Positions 22,761-35,050 of a DNA stretch of 64,000 nt are shown piece by piece. The position numbers and the translations under genes were made by a program. The notes under the pieces were generated by a model, which did no database searches, was not told where the DNA came from, and saw only the letters and a list, made by a program, of their open reading frames with translations. Every line of letters begins with the position of its first letter. Position 1 is the first letter of the stretch. Where the stretch lies: NCBI RefSeq assembly GCF_008831285.2, contig NC_045150.1, forward strand, positions 436,001-500,000. Direction: 5' to 3'. This stretch comes from Nymphaea colorata. Its lineage: Eukaryota; Streptophyta; Magnoliopsida; Nymphaeales; Nymphaeaceae.

Positions 22761-22979
22761 CGCTTGGGACTTCTGCTTTCTCTAGATCCTGTTAGTGTTT
22801 AAGGTTAGAATGAGATTGTGGTGAAGGTTCATAATATTGAAAAGGTAAAAACTAATCTTTTGCTTTTAGATTATCATCCATATCCTTTATGATTTCGAAA
22901 TCTTGCAACTTGGTCCTAAAATATCTTCCATCAACATGGTGCCAACTTGAAAGCTTGTTCAGTAAAATTCTATGGGAGG

Positions 22980-23480
22980 TACAAATTTTAATTGTCAACT
23001 TAATTAGTACAAATGTTAAGCATCAACTTAATTAGCAGACTAAAAAAATCTAAGCCTATGCACCTACAAAAGATGGAGGGTTGGTATAAAGAGATTGATG
23101 AATGAGGAGATTGCCAAAGTCCTTAATTTGTTTGTCTCTATGATATGATTAAAATACTTATCAAGAAACAATAATAACTTAATGACTGCTACCACCAAAA
23201 AGAATTAGCTAGGACTTCAAAGTCATTCCAGTGAATGACTAAGTGGTTTGTAATAAAGGTCATTTTGATATTTAGCTTTCAAGGCTCTAATTTTTAGTAA
23301 TGTGTGTCCCTACGATAAGAATAAAATATTATCAATAAATGATATTTTGACTCAAAGATCATAACTTAATGAATTTGACATTTAAAAGAAATTAATAGCG
23401 AAGGCTTCAAAGTCATTTCATCAAATGATTAAAAATATGGTTTGTTAGTAAAAGACCTAGAGTTTGGTTTTGCACTTTAA
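22980..23480. other. Intergenic, no gene seen
   Basis: AT-rich DNA between the LINE remnant and the hAT-type element. Near-duplicate phrases occur at about 23210-23240 and 23405-23440 (ACTTCAAAGTCATTCCA and GCTTCAAAGTCATTTCA), hinting at an old local duplication. Confidence 0.4.
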
Positions 23481-23482
23481 CA

Positions 23483-23965
23483 TAAGGTTGTTCAATGAGT
23501 CAAGCCAACTCGAGTTTGACTCAAACTCGTTTGACTAAGGTTCACTCAAGCTTGGGCTGTTAAATAAAAGAGTTAAGTTCAGGTTGAGAACTAAACTTGA
23601 ATTAAAAAGTATGTTGAGCTCGAACTAGGCAAGCTTGACTTGGTTGAACTAGTTTAAACTTGCAATAATAGTATATGTGAAAAATGTCCACCTTTTTGTC
23701 AACAAAAAGAAAGTGTTCTAGTGGTTGTCCTTGTGCCTAAAAAAAATATAGGTTCAAAACTCAAAACCCCTTTTTGCCTACTGATTTAAAAAATATATTT
23801 TTAACAAGGTCGAGCCAAGTGAGCCAAGTCTCAGCTGGAGTTTGCCTAAGCCAAGCTTGAGCTAGTCAACCCTTGCTTGAGCCAAGTTTTTACTGTGGAT
23901 ATGGAGACTCAAGCCGAGCACAAACTCACACAACTCAGCTGGTACTTGATTTGTGAACATCCTTA
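23483..23965. mobile_element. Non-autonomous hAT-type element, 483 bp
   Basis: Ends TAAGGTTGTTCA and TGAACATCCTTA are inverted copies with one mismatch. Flanking octamers are CTTTAACA (23475-23482) and CCTTAACA (23966-23973), matching at 7 of 8 positions, the 8-bp target duplication expected of hAT elements. The interior has many short variants of GAGCTTGA, CAAGCTTG and GAGCCAAG in both orientations as subterminal repeats. No transposase coding. The repeat style resembles the hAT-like element at the window start. Confidence 0.82.
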
Positions 23966-23973
23966 CCTTAACA

Positions 23974-26900
23974 TTCCACAAGTGACAGATCCAAGAATGG
24001 TGAAATGGAAGAGATGTTGCCCTTCTTGTTAAGGATGATAATTCTATCTAAATGTACTAGTTTTTCCCCAAAACACTATAGCATAATTAATCTTTTAAAG
24101 TTTTCCTCTCTAATGGAACTAATTACGTAAGACGAACTTCCAATGCGGCATCCTATTTAGCACTAGAAGTAATATGAATGAGAAAGCATAGACTGGGTGC
24201 AAATTCACAAAGTAAAAGGTCTTCTAAGTGCTTCTTAGATTATTTTATTTCTTGTAAGAATATTATTAATTAAAAGCATGCTTTGACGTTTATGCATCGC
24301 TTCAATCTTGTGGATGTGCTCTTTACGGTGATATAACAATGAATGCTAAATATATATTTTTCTTTTGCTTAGATGTAAAACTAACTAGGGATTTTATATA
24401 GAAAAAGTTTTATGCTCTTTCAAAACATTGTTTAGGAGTTCAAATGGTAGTCCAAAATAGGTTTCTTTGTGAAGAATCACAAATTCATTGGGTCTTCTAT
24501 TTTCAATTTTAATATAGAAAATATGTTAGTTTAGTGAGGCTTAAATCCATCAAGGAGTGATGAAACTTTTTTAGCAATGAAAAAAGGTGGAGCATTATGG
24601 TTGTGAATTGTGTTGATCCAAACAAGATTGATCTTTTGTTCCATTGGATATTCTGAAAATCTAGACTCGATAATAAGTTTTAACAAATTTTTGCTTACTT
24701 ATGGAGCGACAAGGATGACTGAGATCTCATAAAATGATACCAAATTTATATTTTGTAATTTCCAGTTTTTTGTGGTAGTGCCTAAAATTTCCTCTTGTAT
24801 GTGTAGATATATTAAGAAATCATAATAGTTCTTCCTACATCTTTGTGAGATAGTATATTCTAGTCTAACATTATAGTGAATGCATAGAAAAGTGGTGTTG
24901 AAATTTCTCTATTTTAAAATTACTTAGATGAATGAGTATGATTTTGTGTAAATCAGCACTTATACTATGTTATCTTGCCACATTAGTAGATCTTTTACCG
25001 TATTGAATCATGACAAGGTAATAGAAAAGGTTCTTTGAGCTTTGTAATGATAAACTATCTCTTTCATTAGCACATTAGGTAATTTTGGTACTATTTAATG
25101 AATTGTGCCAAACCAAGCATAGAAATTTGGGTTAAAAAAGGATGCTGCATTTTAATAGATACAAAAGCTGGGGTTCATTTTACAGTGCTTGAAATCTACA
25201 TTTTAGGTTTGCCTCTTGTTTCCATACTTCTTTGCACTATTACTCCCAAAATCCCCTTCTTCCTCTACCCCTACTACTCATTGGAAGAGGAGGAATCCCA
25301 CCCATCCATTATCTGTCAACCGCTTGTCTGAACTCCAATAGCATGATTCACAGTGCCTATCTCTTGATATGCTTTTGGTGGGTCTCTAACTTGTAGCAAT
25401 GGTTCTCAATCTTTGAAGTGTCTCAACTAGTTTCCAAACAATTTATTTAGTTTGTTGGTTGCAGCCCAATGCTCTCCTTCTTTTTCTTCTTTTACAACTA
25501 GCAGTAGGTTTCTTCTAAAACATTTTTCCTAGCTAGGTAATGTTTTAAATCAAATTCTATTTCTACCATATTTCGTTTCTAAGTTTCATGTTTCTCATAT
25601 CTCCATTTGTTTACCATTCAATTGAAGGAGATTGAAGCCTGTAGGGCTATCAAATCACCATCAATTTTCTATGCTTTATCTACCTAATAGATCAGTTAGA
25701 AATACATTTGTTTCTATTCCAATATTGCCCCTTTCAATGAACTTCCATGGCAAATCTAGTGGAGGTTGGGTTATATTACCACACACAAGGTAAGAGATGT
25801 TATTTGATGTGTGGCACATCTTTTCAACTACAATATCGATTTTCTCCCTTTATTATTTGAATAGTTATGTAGCACATAAAATTGTCATGTGCTATTTTTT
25901 TTTCTTTGAATGGTTTATTGTGTTGTATTCATTATGACTCTCGGTATTGCACCAAATTAATTGCATGCAAGGGTCAACCTTGTGCCAAATCAAGTGAATT
26001 GCAATCGCTTTACTTTTACTAATATTAGTTAATTTTGCTCAATTTTTCTAGTTCATGTATATTTGGGTAACTTACATGTCACCATTCCTTTTTGTTTTAT
26101 GTTATCTACCATCATTCTAGATTCATACTCTTTTCATTTAAATGAATTTTGGCATGATTTACCAGTTCATTCCTAGACATGAAGATAGTAATATGAATGG
26201 GTTGAGAATTAGTTCTTCTTTCTATGCAAAAAAATGTGCCCTCCTAAGCACTAAAATGTGAGTTGCATCACTTGCACACTTATATGTCATGGCATCTTAG
26301 TTGATTTCATAGCATACTAAGACATGCATAATTTAGTTTAGAGCTTTTGAGATTGAGTGGATGCCACTATCTTCTTTTTCATAGAAGATTTGTGTGTTCT
26401 AACCATATTTAACATAAAAGAACTAGTTCAAAAACCACATCTGGTCCCACAAAATCTTGTTAGGTCAAGTATCATTGTCACCTACACTTCTAGTGTGATT
26501 GTAAAACCATTTAACGTGTTCAAATATATTCTACCCATTCACTTCCTGTGTGTGGCATGATCCCTCATGCATAGTCCATTTGAAGTTGTCATCATGTGCT
26601 ATATTTAGGATCCTTAGAGCAAGTTTTTAACTTGTGATAGAATCTTTGTGGTGCATTGTGTCATGTTGCACCCCATCATGGACCGTTCACAAATCCTACT
26701 ACATTCAGACTTGCATTTCAACTACTTGCTTTTGGAAAACATAGTGTGCCATTCTCTTCCCTCTAAGTTGGGTAACTGAAATCTTTGATTTGATCCTCAT
26801 TTATCAGTAGATGACCTTACACTTGGAACATTTAGTCCAAGGCGGGTGATAGTACAAGATAGATCTCTTTTTACAGCTATATTATTCCATTAAATTTCTA

Positions 26901-28021
26901 TATAGATGTATACTTAGGATTTTCAAAAATTGTGCGTCAACATTATGACTTGCTTTTCTGATAGGATCCCCTCACACCTATGTGTTATATCACGAAAAGT
27001 GGTATTAGTGAAATATGAATCAAGGTAGGAATTCATTCTAAAGACAATATCTTAAGAATGGGGATGGTCTTGATGATCTCAAAACACTCATTCCCTCTTC
27101 TTGAGAAATGTTGTTTCAAATATCTCATCTTGCATCAATGGAAGACATACATAAAAGTTAGATAGAAAAAATTGAAATAAGTGATTATCAACAGCAGTGG
27201 AAAATGCAAAGTAATGATATTTTTAGGACATATATATGAATGCCCATAAGTATTGAAGCCACAAATTTTCCAACACATGCCTAGTGATGTGGGAGTTGGC
27301 TCATGGAAAGGCAAGAAAAAAAATAATACTAGATCCATTTGATGCAGCTTTTTATTTATAAGCTATAGTTTTGTTTTGGGTTTGGACTTATTGCTTACTT
27401 TTATATTAGAGTATCACACTAGGATTTTTGGTACATTAAGGTTTTGCCTAAATTCTTTCTATACATCCTCATGTCTAAGAATTATTTCAACATCTTGATT
27501 GAGGTTAACAAAGTTAAGTTTTCTTCTCATAGTTGCTTTTGTTCTTCATATTGTTTTGCATTAAATTAGGTTTCCGCTTCCCTTCTATTTTCATTCTTGT
27601 CTAATGATTATTTCAGAGGCTTGAATTGGCATGGAAGACCTTAAAGGGTGCCTGAGTTAAAGGAGACCAAAAGATAAATGTTGGTGGTGAACTTTATAGT
27701 AGAATGTAACATTGGTTCTGCACGGCCCAACCTTTCAAGAAAAAGAACAAAAGCTTATTGTAATGCCAAAAAGAAAAGAAAACTGCAGCGTTTCAATCCA
27801 AGTAGAATTTATGTTGACTAGGAGCTTAGAACCAATGTTGTCAAATTGGTATATAAATCATATTAAATTTCAAAAACATTTAGGCAATTGTCTCAATTCA
27901 ATTGGAATATGAACTATTTTAATAAAATCAAATCAAATTTATTATTGCAACATGTATTTTATGTCTTTACTGGTAAAAATATAAGCTCTCAACATGTATT
28001 TCATGTCACTAGTGGTAAATA
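23974..28021. other. Intergenic, no gene seen
   Basis: About 4 kb of AT-rich DNA with only short frames lacking motifs. At 27949-28020 a roughly 42-bp unit (CAACATGTATTTNATGTC...CTNGTGGTAAA) is repeated twice imperfectly, and the CACTA element begins directly after its second copy. Confidence 0.5.
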
Positions 28022-29885
28022 CACTACAAAAAAATATGGATTCACTAACATGTGAGAAAATGGTCGTCAGTGAAAGTCCATTTTTACTTATGCCTAGATA
28101 GTGATGTTGGTAAAGGTTGACTTTCATCGACATCTAGTGGAAGACGTTGATGAACATTAGCCTTCACCAACACATGTGGAATAAATGTCATTGAAAATTG
28201 GTTTATACCAAACCTTGGGAAGTGGATGTTGGTAAAAATAATGCTTTCACCGACACGCCCTCTCTATTGTGTCAATGTAGGTGTTCTTCAATGAAACCTT
28301 ACCAATTTCCAATTTTGTGCATTGGTATAAGTTTTCCTTTTCACCAATGCCTCGTTCTTGGATATCAGTAATAATCGTTTCACCGATGTCTATACCATCG
28401 GTGGAAGTCTTGCAATACTTTCATTGACATTTTTAAGTTGTACCTTCATTGACATTTCCTACGTATCAATAAAGGCTTTCTAGACTCTTTATGTCTGCCC
28501 AAACCCTCCTTTCTCTTTACTTTTCTCCTCCTCTTCTCACTAGTATCTACCACACACTTCTAGGGATTACCATAGGTTTTCATCGATTTTTGGTGTTCAA
28601 ACAACAAAAACATAGGTTTTTCACTTTCATATTTAGTTTTTATCCATTTGTGATTCAATTTAGGGTATAATATTGTTTGGGGTATGTATCCAAAATTTTC
28701 TGACGAGAGTTCACTGTTTTTTGATAAGATTTGGTCGTAATACTTTCTAATCACCTTTGTTGAGCTTAATATTATCGATTTGATGTATTGATTACATGAA
28801 ATATCTACACATGCACAGAATCCTCCATTTTCTTTAGTTTTTGACCTCACCAGATTTCAGTGTGATACTATATAAATTTTTAATTCTTTTACATATGAAC
28901 TTAGTCACTAAATATTACGTTAATTGGAGGTTCTTACAATATGTTTTGTAATGCTTAAATGTTTATGATCCCTAGCCTTTTATCCACCCACTAACTGTTC
29001 CACAATTTAACGACTTAGGAATTAGAATTTTCTCGAACTGCTTTAACTATAGCTTCATTTAGATATCATGCACCATGTTTCATCATTAAATGATGCAAAG
29101 AGCCATTTGTTTATGATCTTTGAGTTATGGATAATATAATGTTTGTGTTGCATATATATTCAAAATGTCACTTTATAACATTCATTAAAAAACATATAAT
29201 TAGCAAAGGATACCAATGAAAACTCTACGATATTTTTTTACTGGACGATTGAAGGGAATGCTCACAATGACTGTAGTTGCAAAACATATGACATGACACA
29301 ATGACCAATGTGTAAAGAATGAAGTCCTAGGACACTGAATAGATGGTGCAACATGAAAGATTTATTATGAGATGCACCTATCATTTTTATTATATGTTTG
29401 AAATGTATGCTTGGGTTTAACTAGTGATAGCTTCAAAACATTTGAAAATTTGTGTTCAACCTACAACATATGACTTATTTCTTTGTGATATACAATTTGC
29501 CACCTTAGATGTGCATGAAGCAAGTGTATATGTTGTTATCATTATTCATCTCAGGTTCAACAACTCCAAGTACAACAGGCATAGATGTCTGCCTATAACT
29601 ATCGGTTGATGAATTGAATTGGTTATGGGCCGAAAGAGTGCATGTATTCAACTTTCATAGACGACAGCTGACTCATAAATATCGAAAAAACAAATACATG
29701 TTTGATGATAATGTGAAATTGAGACTAGCTTCATAGCAAATGATTATACAGTTAGAATTATTGAATGATATGACGTTCAGCTAGGATATAAGGAATGACT
29801 TAGATATAATTAGAAAAAAAAAAAGTATTTTGTTCACTTTGTCATATTGAGAGCATGACATATTATATCACAATTTAGATGTTAT

Positions 29886-29995
29886 GCACATAGAAAAGAA
29901 CACATAGGACAACATCATTGGTACATTATTAAATATATGCAATAAATCAAAAGATCATTTGAATGTTAGAATGGACTTGAGAAATAAGCATGCTA
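29886..29995 (+). pseudogene. CACTA TNP2-like transposase fragment (Transposase_21)
   Basis: The frame reads MHIEKN, T, stop, DNIIGTLLNICNKSKDHLN and VRMDLRNKH. The family pattern is HIEKNVCDNI(I/L)GTLLNI.GK(T/S)KD...AR.DL. The W/C to stop change near DNIIG shows decay. Confidence 0.75.
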
Positions 29996-30418
29996 GAATC
30001 ACTTCATGCACATCAACATCCAAATTCAGATAAGTGGGTCTTCTTCTACTATGTTACAATATGAACAAGACTGAAAAAGACATTTTTTTTTGTGTATTGA
30101 AGAATTTAATAGTTTCAAATGGTTATTGAAGCAACATATCGACAAAGTAGTTGTGAGGAGACACAAGATCTCAAATCTGAAAAGTCATGATCGTCACATA
30201 CTCCTACAATAATCTCTTACAATAATCTCTTCTTTTGGCTTTAAGATGATCTCTACTCTTGAAGGTTAGTCATGTGCTGATACAATTTTGTGAGTTTTTT
30301 AAAAAATTATGTATAAAGCCCATAACAGATGCTTGAGTAACAAGAATTAGAACAACAAATTACACTGACATTTTGTCAATTAGAGATATATTTTGACCAA
30401 GTTTTTTTCGATGTAATA

Positions 30419-30790
30419 GTGCATTTAACAAATCAATTAGCATATGAGGTTCATTTGGGTGGACCAGTGCAATACCGTTGGATGTATCTTATTGAGAGGT
30501 ATGTTATTTATTTTATTTTTTGTTTGAAACAAGTTTTAAATGATAGTGCATGTCATCACATTATTGTTTTTTACTTGTGTCAAGTACTTATTTACGTTAA
30601 AGAGGTATGTACGTAATAAAAGTCAAACAGAAAAATCAACTGCAATGGGCTACTTGGTAAATAAATGTACAACATTATGTTCAACATATTTTCGGAGTAG
30701 AGAATCAAGAATGAATAGACCTAAAAAGAATGCTAATGACATTATTGTTTACCCAGAAGATGAATCCAATGTAGAGATAGTAGGGCGTCC
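30419..30790 (+). pseudogene. CACTA transposase fragment (DUF4218-like)
   Basis: First block at 30419-30500: HLTNQLAYEVHLGGPVQYRW then MYLIERY, matching the DUF4218 pattern HL...L..E..LGGPV.YRWMYP.ER. A GT...AG interval follows, and the second block from about 30590 reads LKRYVRNKSQTEKS, GYLVNKCTTLCS, YF and NRPKKN, matching KRYVRNKA.PEGSIAEGY...E...FCS.YL.G.ET..NRP.RN. The gap between the blocks (30502-30588) has intron-like ends. The product would be a nuclear DNA-binding transposase; the reading frame is broken on both sides. Confidence 0.8.
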
Positions 30791-32639
30791 ACCAGGCATA
30801 TCAGATTTGGTAACCATGAACACCTTAACTTGCCACCAAGTGCATATGTGCATATTGTTTAATCATAAGATTGTTCTATCATATATTACGTAAGAATAAC
30901 ATAAACTTCACTTATATATAATACATTCTTTATAAGATATGCATTGATGTTATAACATGAACTTTTTGTGTTATAAGCAACACTTGAGGTTGGTTACCAA
31001 ATAATGCATGAAGAATCTCAATTGACGTACAATGTTTCCACAAATTTTCTAGATTAGATTGCAAAACATGTACAGTTTATTTATATGTACAAACTACCTT
31101 CTTGAAGATAAGTTGAAGGTAAGTATATATTTTGTATGTTAATGGGTATTCCACGTAAAGAGAACAGTACAAAATATATGTGCTTTTGTGTTTTAGGAAA
31201 TTAGTAAAAAAAAAAAACTTGCATAGGAACATGCTAAACAAAAATATTTACATACAATAAGCACACAGAATTTTGCAGTTTCTAGGAAAAAGAGGTAAAT
31301 GTATTTGTGTTCATGTATGATATGACTGAACATATTAACAGATAACTTATGTTGCAATTTGTAGTTTGGAAAGAGTGTTGATCAGTCATTACATGATGAG
31401 CTGTTCATTATTACTAGGACTAGTAGGAACTCAAACTACTCAAACCCTAAGACCAATATTGTCATTGTAAGTGTCACTCAAATAATTACATTCTTCTATC
31501 TTGGCAGTTGCAAATAATTACATTGTTCATGATAAATTTTATTATATTGTGTAGGAACAACTAAAAGAACAACTCTAAACATTGTCTGAAGGAATGCAAG
31601 ATACACTAGAAAGTAATGGCATCTACTCCAACGTAATGAGATAGAAGAAACATGGTTGAGTATAGATGATGAAGACCAATATCAATCCTTTTTAGTTCAA
31701 TTAGTTCTCTAACACAAGTGTCATACGTGCCCTAAAAGAAGAAAATGCTTTATTGATTGATAAAGTTTCCACACCTATGTCTCAAATACTGCAATTTCAA
31801 GAATTTCAAAAGATGGTTACTCAATTTTTGCCACATCAAGTTTGCAATTCTAGTTACGTAAAGTTTAATTTTATGTAGTGGGTTCTATTTGTTAAACTTC
31901 CTTTCTTGTTGTCCTAACTTGCATTCTTAATGTTCATTGTAGGCATGCTAACATTCACAAACTTTGCATGTTTTGAACATCCGCGATGACATGACCATGG
32001 GAGCAATTGTTGTTATTAGTTTTACATTATAGCACCATGGATATGTACATAACTTTGAACTTTAGTATTTACGTTTTTGTAACTTTGAACTTTATTTATT
32101 CTGTTGTGGTGTAATACAACTTCCAACTTTTATTATATAGGTTTCTCTTTGCATATGTATTTATGATTTTCAGAACTAATTTTAACCGTGGATTGAGAAA
32201 AAAATAACAAATCTTTACCGATGCATGGAAGTGTGTTGATAAAGAATATGTAGAACGTTGGGGAAAGTATTGCTGATATCCAATAACGTGTTGATAAAAC
32301 TTTTTAACCGATGTCCGCTAAAGTGTTGCTACACACTTTTACCAATGTGTAAAGACGTGTTGGAAAAAATTAGCACTGACAAAAGTCTTCGCATCATTAA
32401 AATTATTACCAGCATACGTCAATAATAACTTATTTAACTACGTTTTTGACGCGATGAAGACATCTACACTGACGCATGCAGAGATGCATGCCACGGAAAT
32501 GCCAGTGATTAGCTTTCAGTGACATTATCTTCCTTGACATCCTTTCTAACCGTTGGTAAAAATTTTACATATGTTGCTTCCGCTTTTATTGACGTTTTCT
32601 GGCCGTCGGTAAGATACCAATTTTTTGTAGTGAAATATG

Positions 32640-33185
32640 TTTCAAGCACACTTCATATTCTTGAGCACATGCATTGTAGGATATGTACCTTATTTAAAAA
32701 ACCCAGGTAGAACGTAGGCTTTGGTGGCCCACGTATGTATACACATACACAAATGTCCTTTGTGTCCAAATGATGGTGTTATATTTTTTGACAACCAGTA
32801 ACAGAATCTTTTCTACTTTTAGCTTTTGTTGCCTTCTAGATAGAAAAAGGAAAGTAATTTTACAAAAATTCTGAAGCTTGCTAACTTATAATACACACCC
32901 ATTTTTTGAAATTCACATTTACCAGCCTGGGCTAACAAAAATTCTCAATGCACCAGCTACAAAATGAAACAATCGTTCTTTCCACCAAGCGACCTGCGAT
33001 TGAAGTTTGCAACATGATTATGCTTAGTTTTGAAGAGGGAGGAGTGGAAGGTTGAGGGCATATGCCTACATCGGTTTCACTAGATAGAGGCTGTCCCCAT
33101 ACACGGAGCCATGCTCTACATTTACATGAAGCAAGTTTTTCACAGTTGAAAGGTATTTCTTTATTTCTAAACCCAACACGGTACC
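32640..33185. other. Intergenic, no gene seen
   Basis: Mixed-composition non-coding DNA between the CACTA element and the first MITE. Confidence 0.4.
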
Positions 33186-33354
33186 CAAGGGTGGAGCCAA
33201 AAGTTTTTGGTCATGAGGGACTTGATATAAAATTTTAAATTTTAAGGGCCACGAACATGTAAATGAAAAAAAAAACTCGGAAATATTAATATGAAATTAA
33301 GAAAAGAATCGGGTTTCATGTGGGCAATTGCCCACACGTCTGCCTCCTCCCCTG
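33186..33354. mobile_element. hAT-type MITE, eroded copy
   Basis: Starts CAAGGGTGGAGCCAAAAGTTTTTGG and ends CCTCCTCCCCTG, with the interior phrase TAAAATTTTAAATTTTAAGGGCCACGA. The left end matches the MITE at 34850 at most positions, and both contain a 'GGGCCACRA' phrase. Flanking octamers (ACGGTACC and ATGCCATC) agree at only half the positions, so the target duplication is not convincing. Confidence 0.55.
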
Positions 33355-34841
33355 ATGCCATCCTGTGTCAGAACCCGAACATGGGTCCTCTTTTGCTCAC
33401 AAGATGATGGGCATGGAGAACGTTGAATTGTAGAATGAAATTGTGCAACTGTTTTAATCACTTTCTTTGAAGCTATTTTCCTTGGTTACTGTTTCATTTT
33501 TCTAACATTTGTTCAGGTTGTTCACAGTGGAGGGGCACTATTTCAAAAATTTTCATACATTTGGTTATGTTTGTTTCACTGTGGCTCTGAGGTTTGCGGT
33601 GGGATATTAGATCCATGGGTAAGGTCCGACACTTTCATCCTACTTTGAATCCATGGTTTTAAACAAAATTCATGTTACTAAGATGGATCTCCCAAAACAC
33701 ACTTTTTTATAAAATGTCAGATTTTAAATCGAAAGGTATTAAACACAATTCTATGGCTGCATCAATATATATAGATATAAACAAATAGTTCAATACATCC
33801 ATATAATTTTATGGGGCTGGTATAGGCATCTGCTAGTACCAGTCCACATGTGGCTCTGCTACGGCAAATGCTTTCATTTTGGGCATTTTGTAAAAAAGAA
33901 GGGGTACTTCCATCATTTAAAAAAAAAACCTGTTTCTCTTTTTCCCATTGTCCCAATCTATAACCTTCTTTACCTCTTCCCCTTATAAGATGGAACAGTA
34001 TTTGCACATTATGGGGGAAGATGGGACAGCATCTTCTCCCGCGCCGAGTTTTAAGGCTTGAGACAGGCACTGAAACGGGGTCCACCGAAGCACGTTGCTT
34101 GTTGGAAACGGAGGGGAAAGAGACACAGCCCCCTGTTCCCCCATAACATATAACCTGCCCTCCTATCAAAGCAGTAACGTGGGAATTACTTATAAATGTT
34201 GGGCATCTAAATGTTACTTCCAAAAATCTTTTGTTTTTTCTAGAAAATAAAAAATTAACCCTTATGGCCGAGCAGCTCATAGTAACATAAAACTCATGCT
34301 GTACAGGCTGGTTTTGTGTGTTAAAAAATTGTTATTACCCAAATTATAAATCATCGTTGGACCTGCCACAAACTGTTGCTAATGACAATATAGTGACTCT
34401 TCTTTTAATAACAAACTTTTGAATTTTAACCATCTGCTAAAATTCGGTATCTAGCAGAAGTGAATAACTAAATATATATCCAAAATAATAAAAGTATGAG
34501 AAATGGTATGTAATTAGACCTTCGTACTCTAGTCACTTCAGAAACAGTCCATGCCTGTGAAATTTTTTCACATTGATGGTTGAAAGAAGAATGAGAAAAG
34601 GTTGTAAATGTGCATTAGATGATCAAAATATCTTGTCTTCTTGTTCTTTTTTTTTTCCAACCGTCTGTCTATAGTAAATCAGAGCCTTCAGTAGTATTTG
34701 GATGACACTCTAAGAAAAAGTCAATTGTTAAAAATCAAGTTAAATACATCTTAAGCAACATTTTGCCTCTAAAATACAGTTTTAAGCTGTCATCTAAAGA
34801 TGCCTTTAGATTATCCTTAATGAATCTAACATTTAAGGTCT
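33355..34841. other. Intergenic, no gene seen
   Basis: Holds a 172-codon open frame on the minus strand at 33762-34280, with no recognisable domain and a tail made of repeat (YIYIY). I do not treat it as a gene. Confidence 0.4.
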
Positions 34842-34849
34842 CTTACAGA

Positions 34850-35050
34850 CAAGGGCGGAGCCAGAAAATTTTTGTCGCAAAGGCCAAACTATAGTTTCAA
34901 AATTTTAACAGGGGCCACAATAAAAATTTTCAAATTTTATATATATATTAAACTAACATTTTTTAGATTTACATATAAATTTTTAAAGTTTTTAAAATCT
35001 GAGGGTGGGGGCCAAGGCCCCTGCAGGCCCCCCCTTTCTCACTGCCCCTG
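34850..35050. mobile_element. hAT-type MITE, 201 bp, with target duplication
   Basis: Ends CAAGGGCGGAGCC and ...CACTGCCCCTG are imperfect inverted copies of the CAGGGGCGG-type terminus of hAT (Tip100-like) MITEs. Flanks are CTTACAGA (34842-34849) and CTTACACA (35051-35058), 7 of 8 identical. The interior is AT-rich with a GC-rich GGGGGCCAAGGCCCCTGCAG zone near the right end. No coding. Confidence 0.85.

Larger units (their letters stand above)
28022..32632 (+). mobile_element. CACTA (En/Spm) transposon, degenerate, 4.6 kb
   Basis: Left end CACTACAAAAAAATATGG and right end ...AATTTTTTGTAGTG are inverted copies over the first 12 bases. Flanking triplets are ATA and AAA, an imperfect 3-bp target duplication. 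Both subterminal zones (28050-28480 and 32200-32620) are packed with variants of TTTCACCGACG and its complement CGTCGGTAAA (for example 28245-28258, 28378-28400, 32565-32615), the classic CACTA organisation. The interior holds fragments of a TNP2-like transposase on the plus strand. No intact coding remains, so it would depend on another copy for movement. Confidence 0.88.

Noticed and set aside
33762-34280. 172-codon open frame on the minus strand
   Set aside because: No domain, no homologous motif, and the tail is AT-repeat translation. Likely chance.
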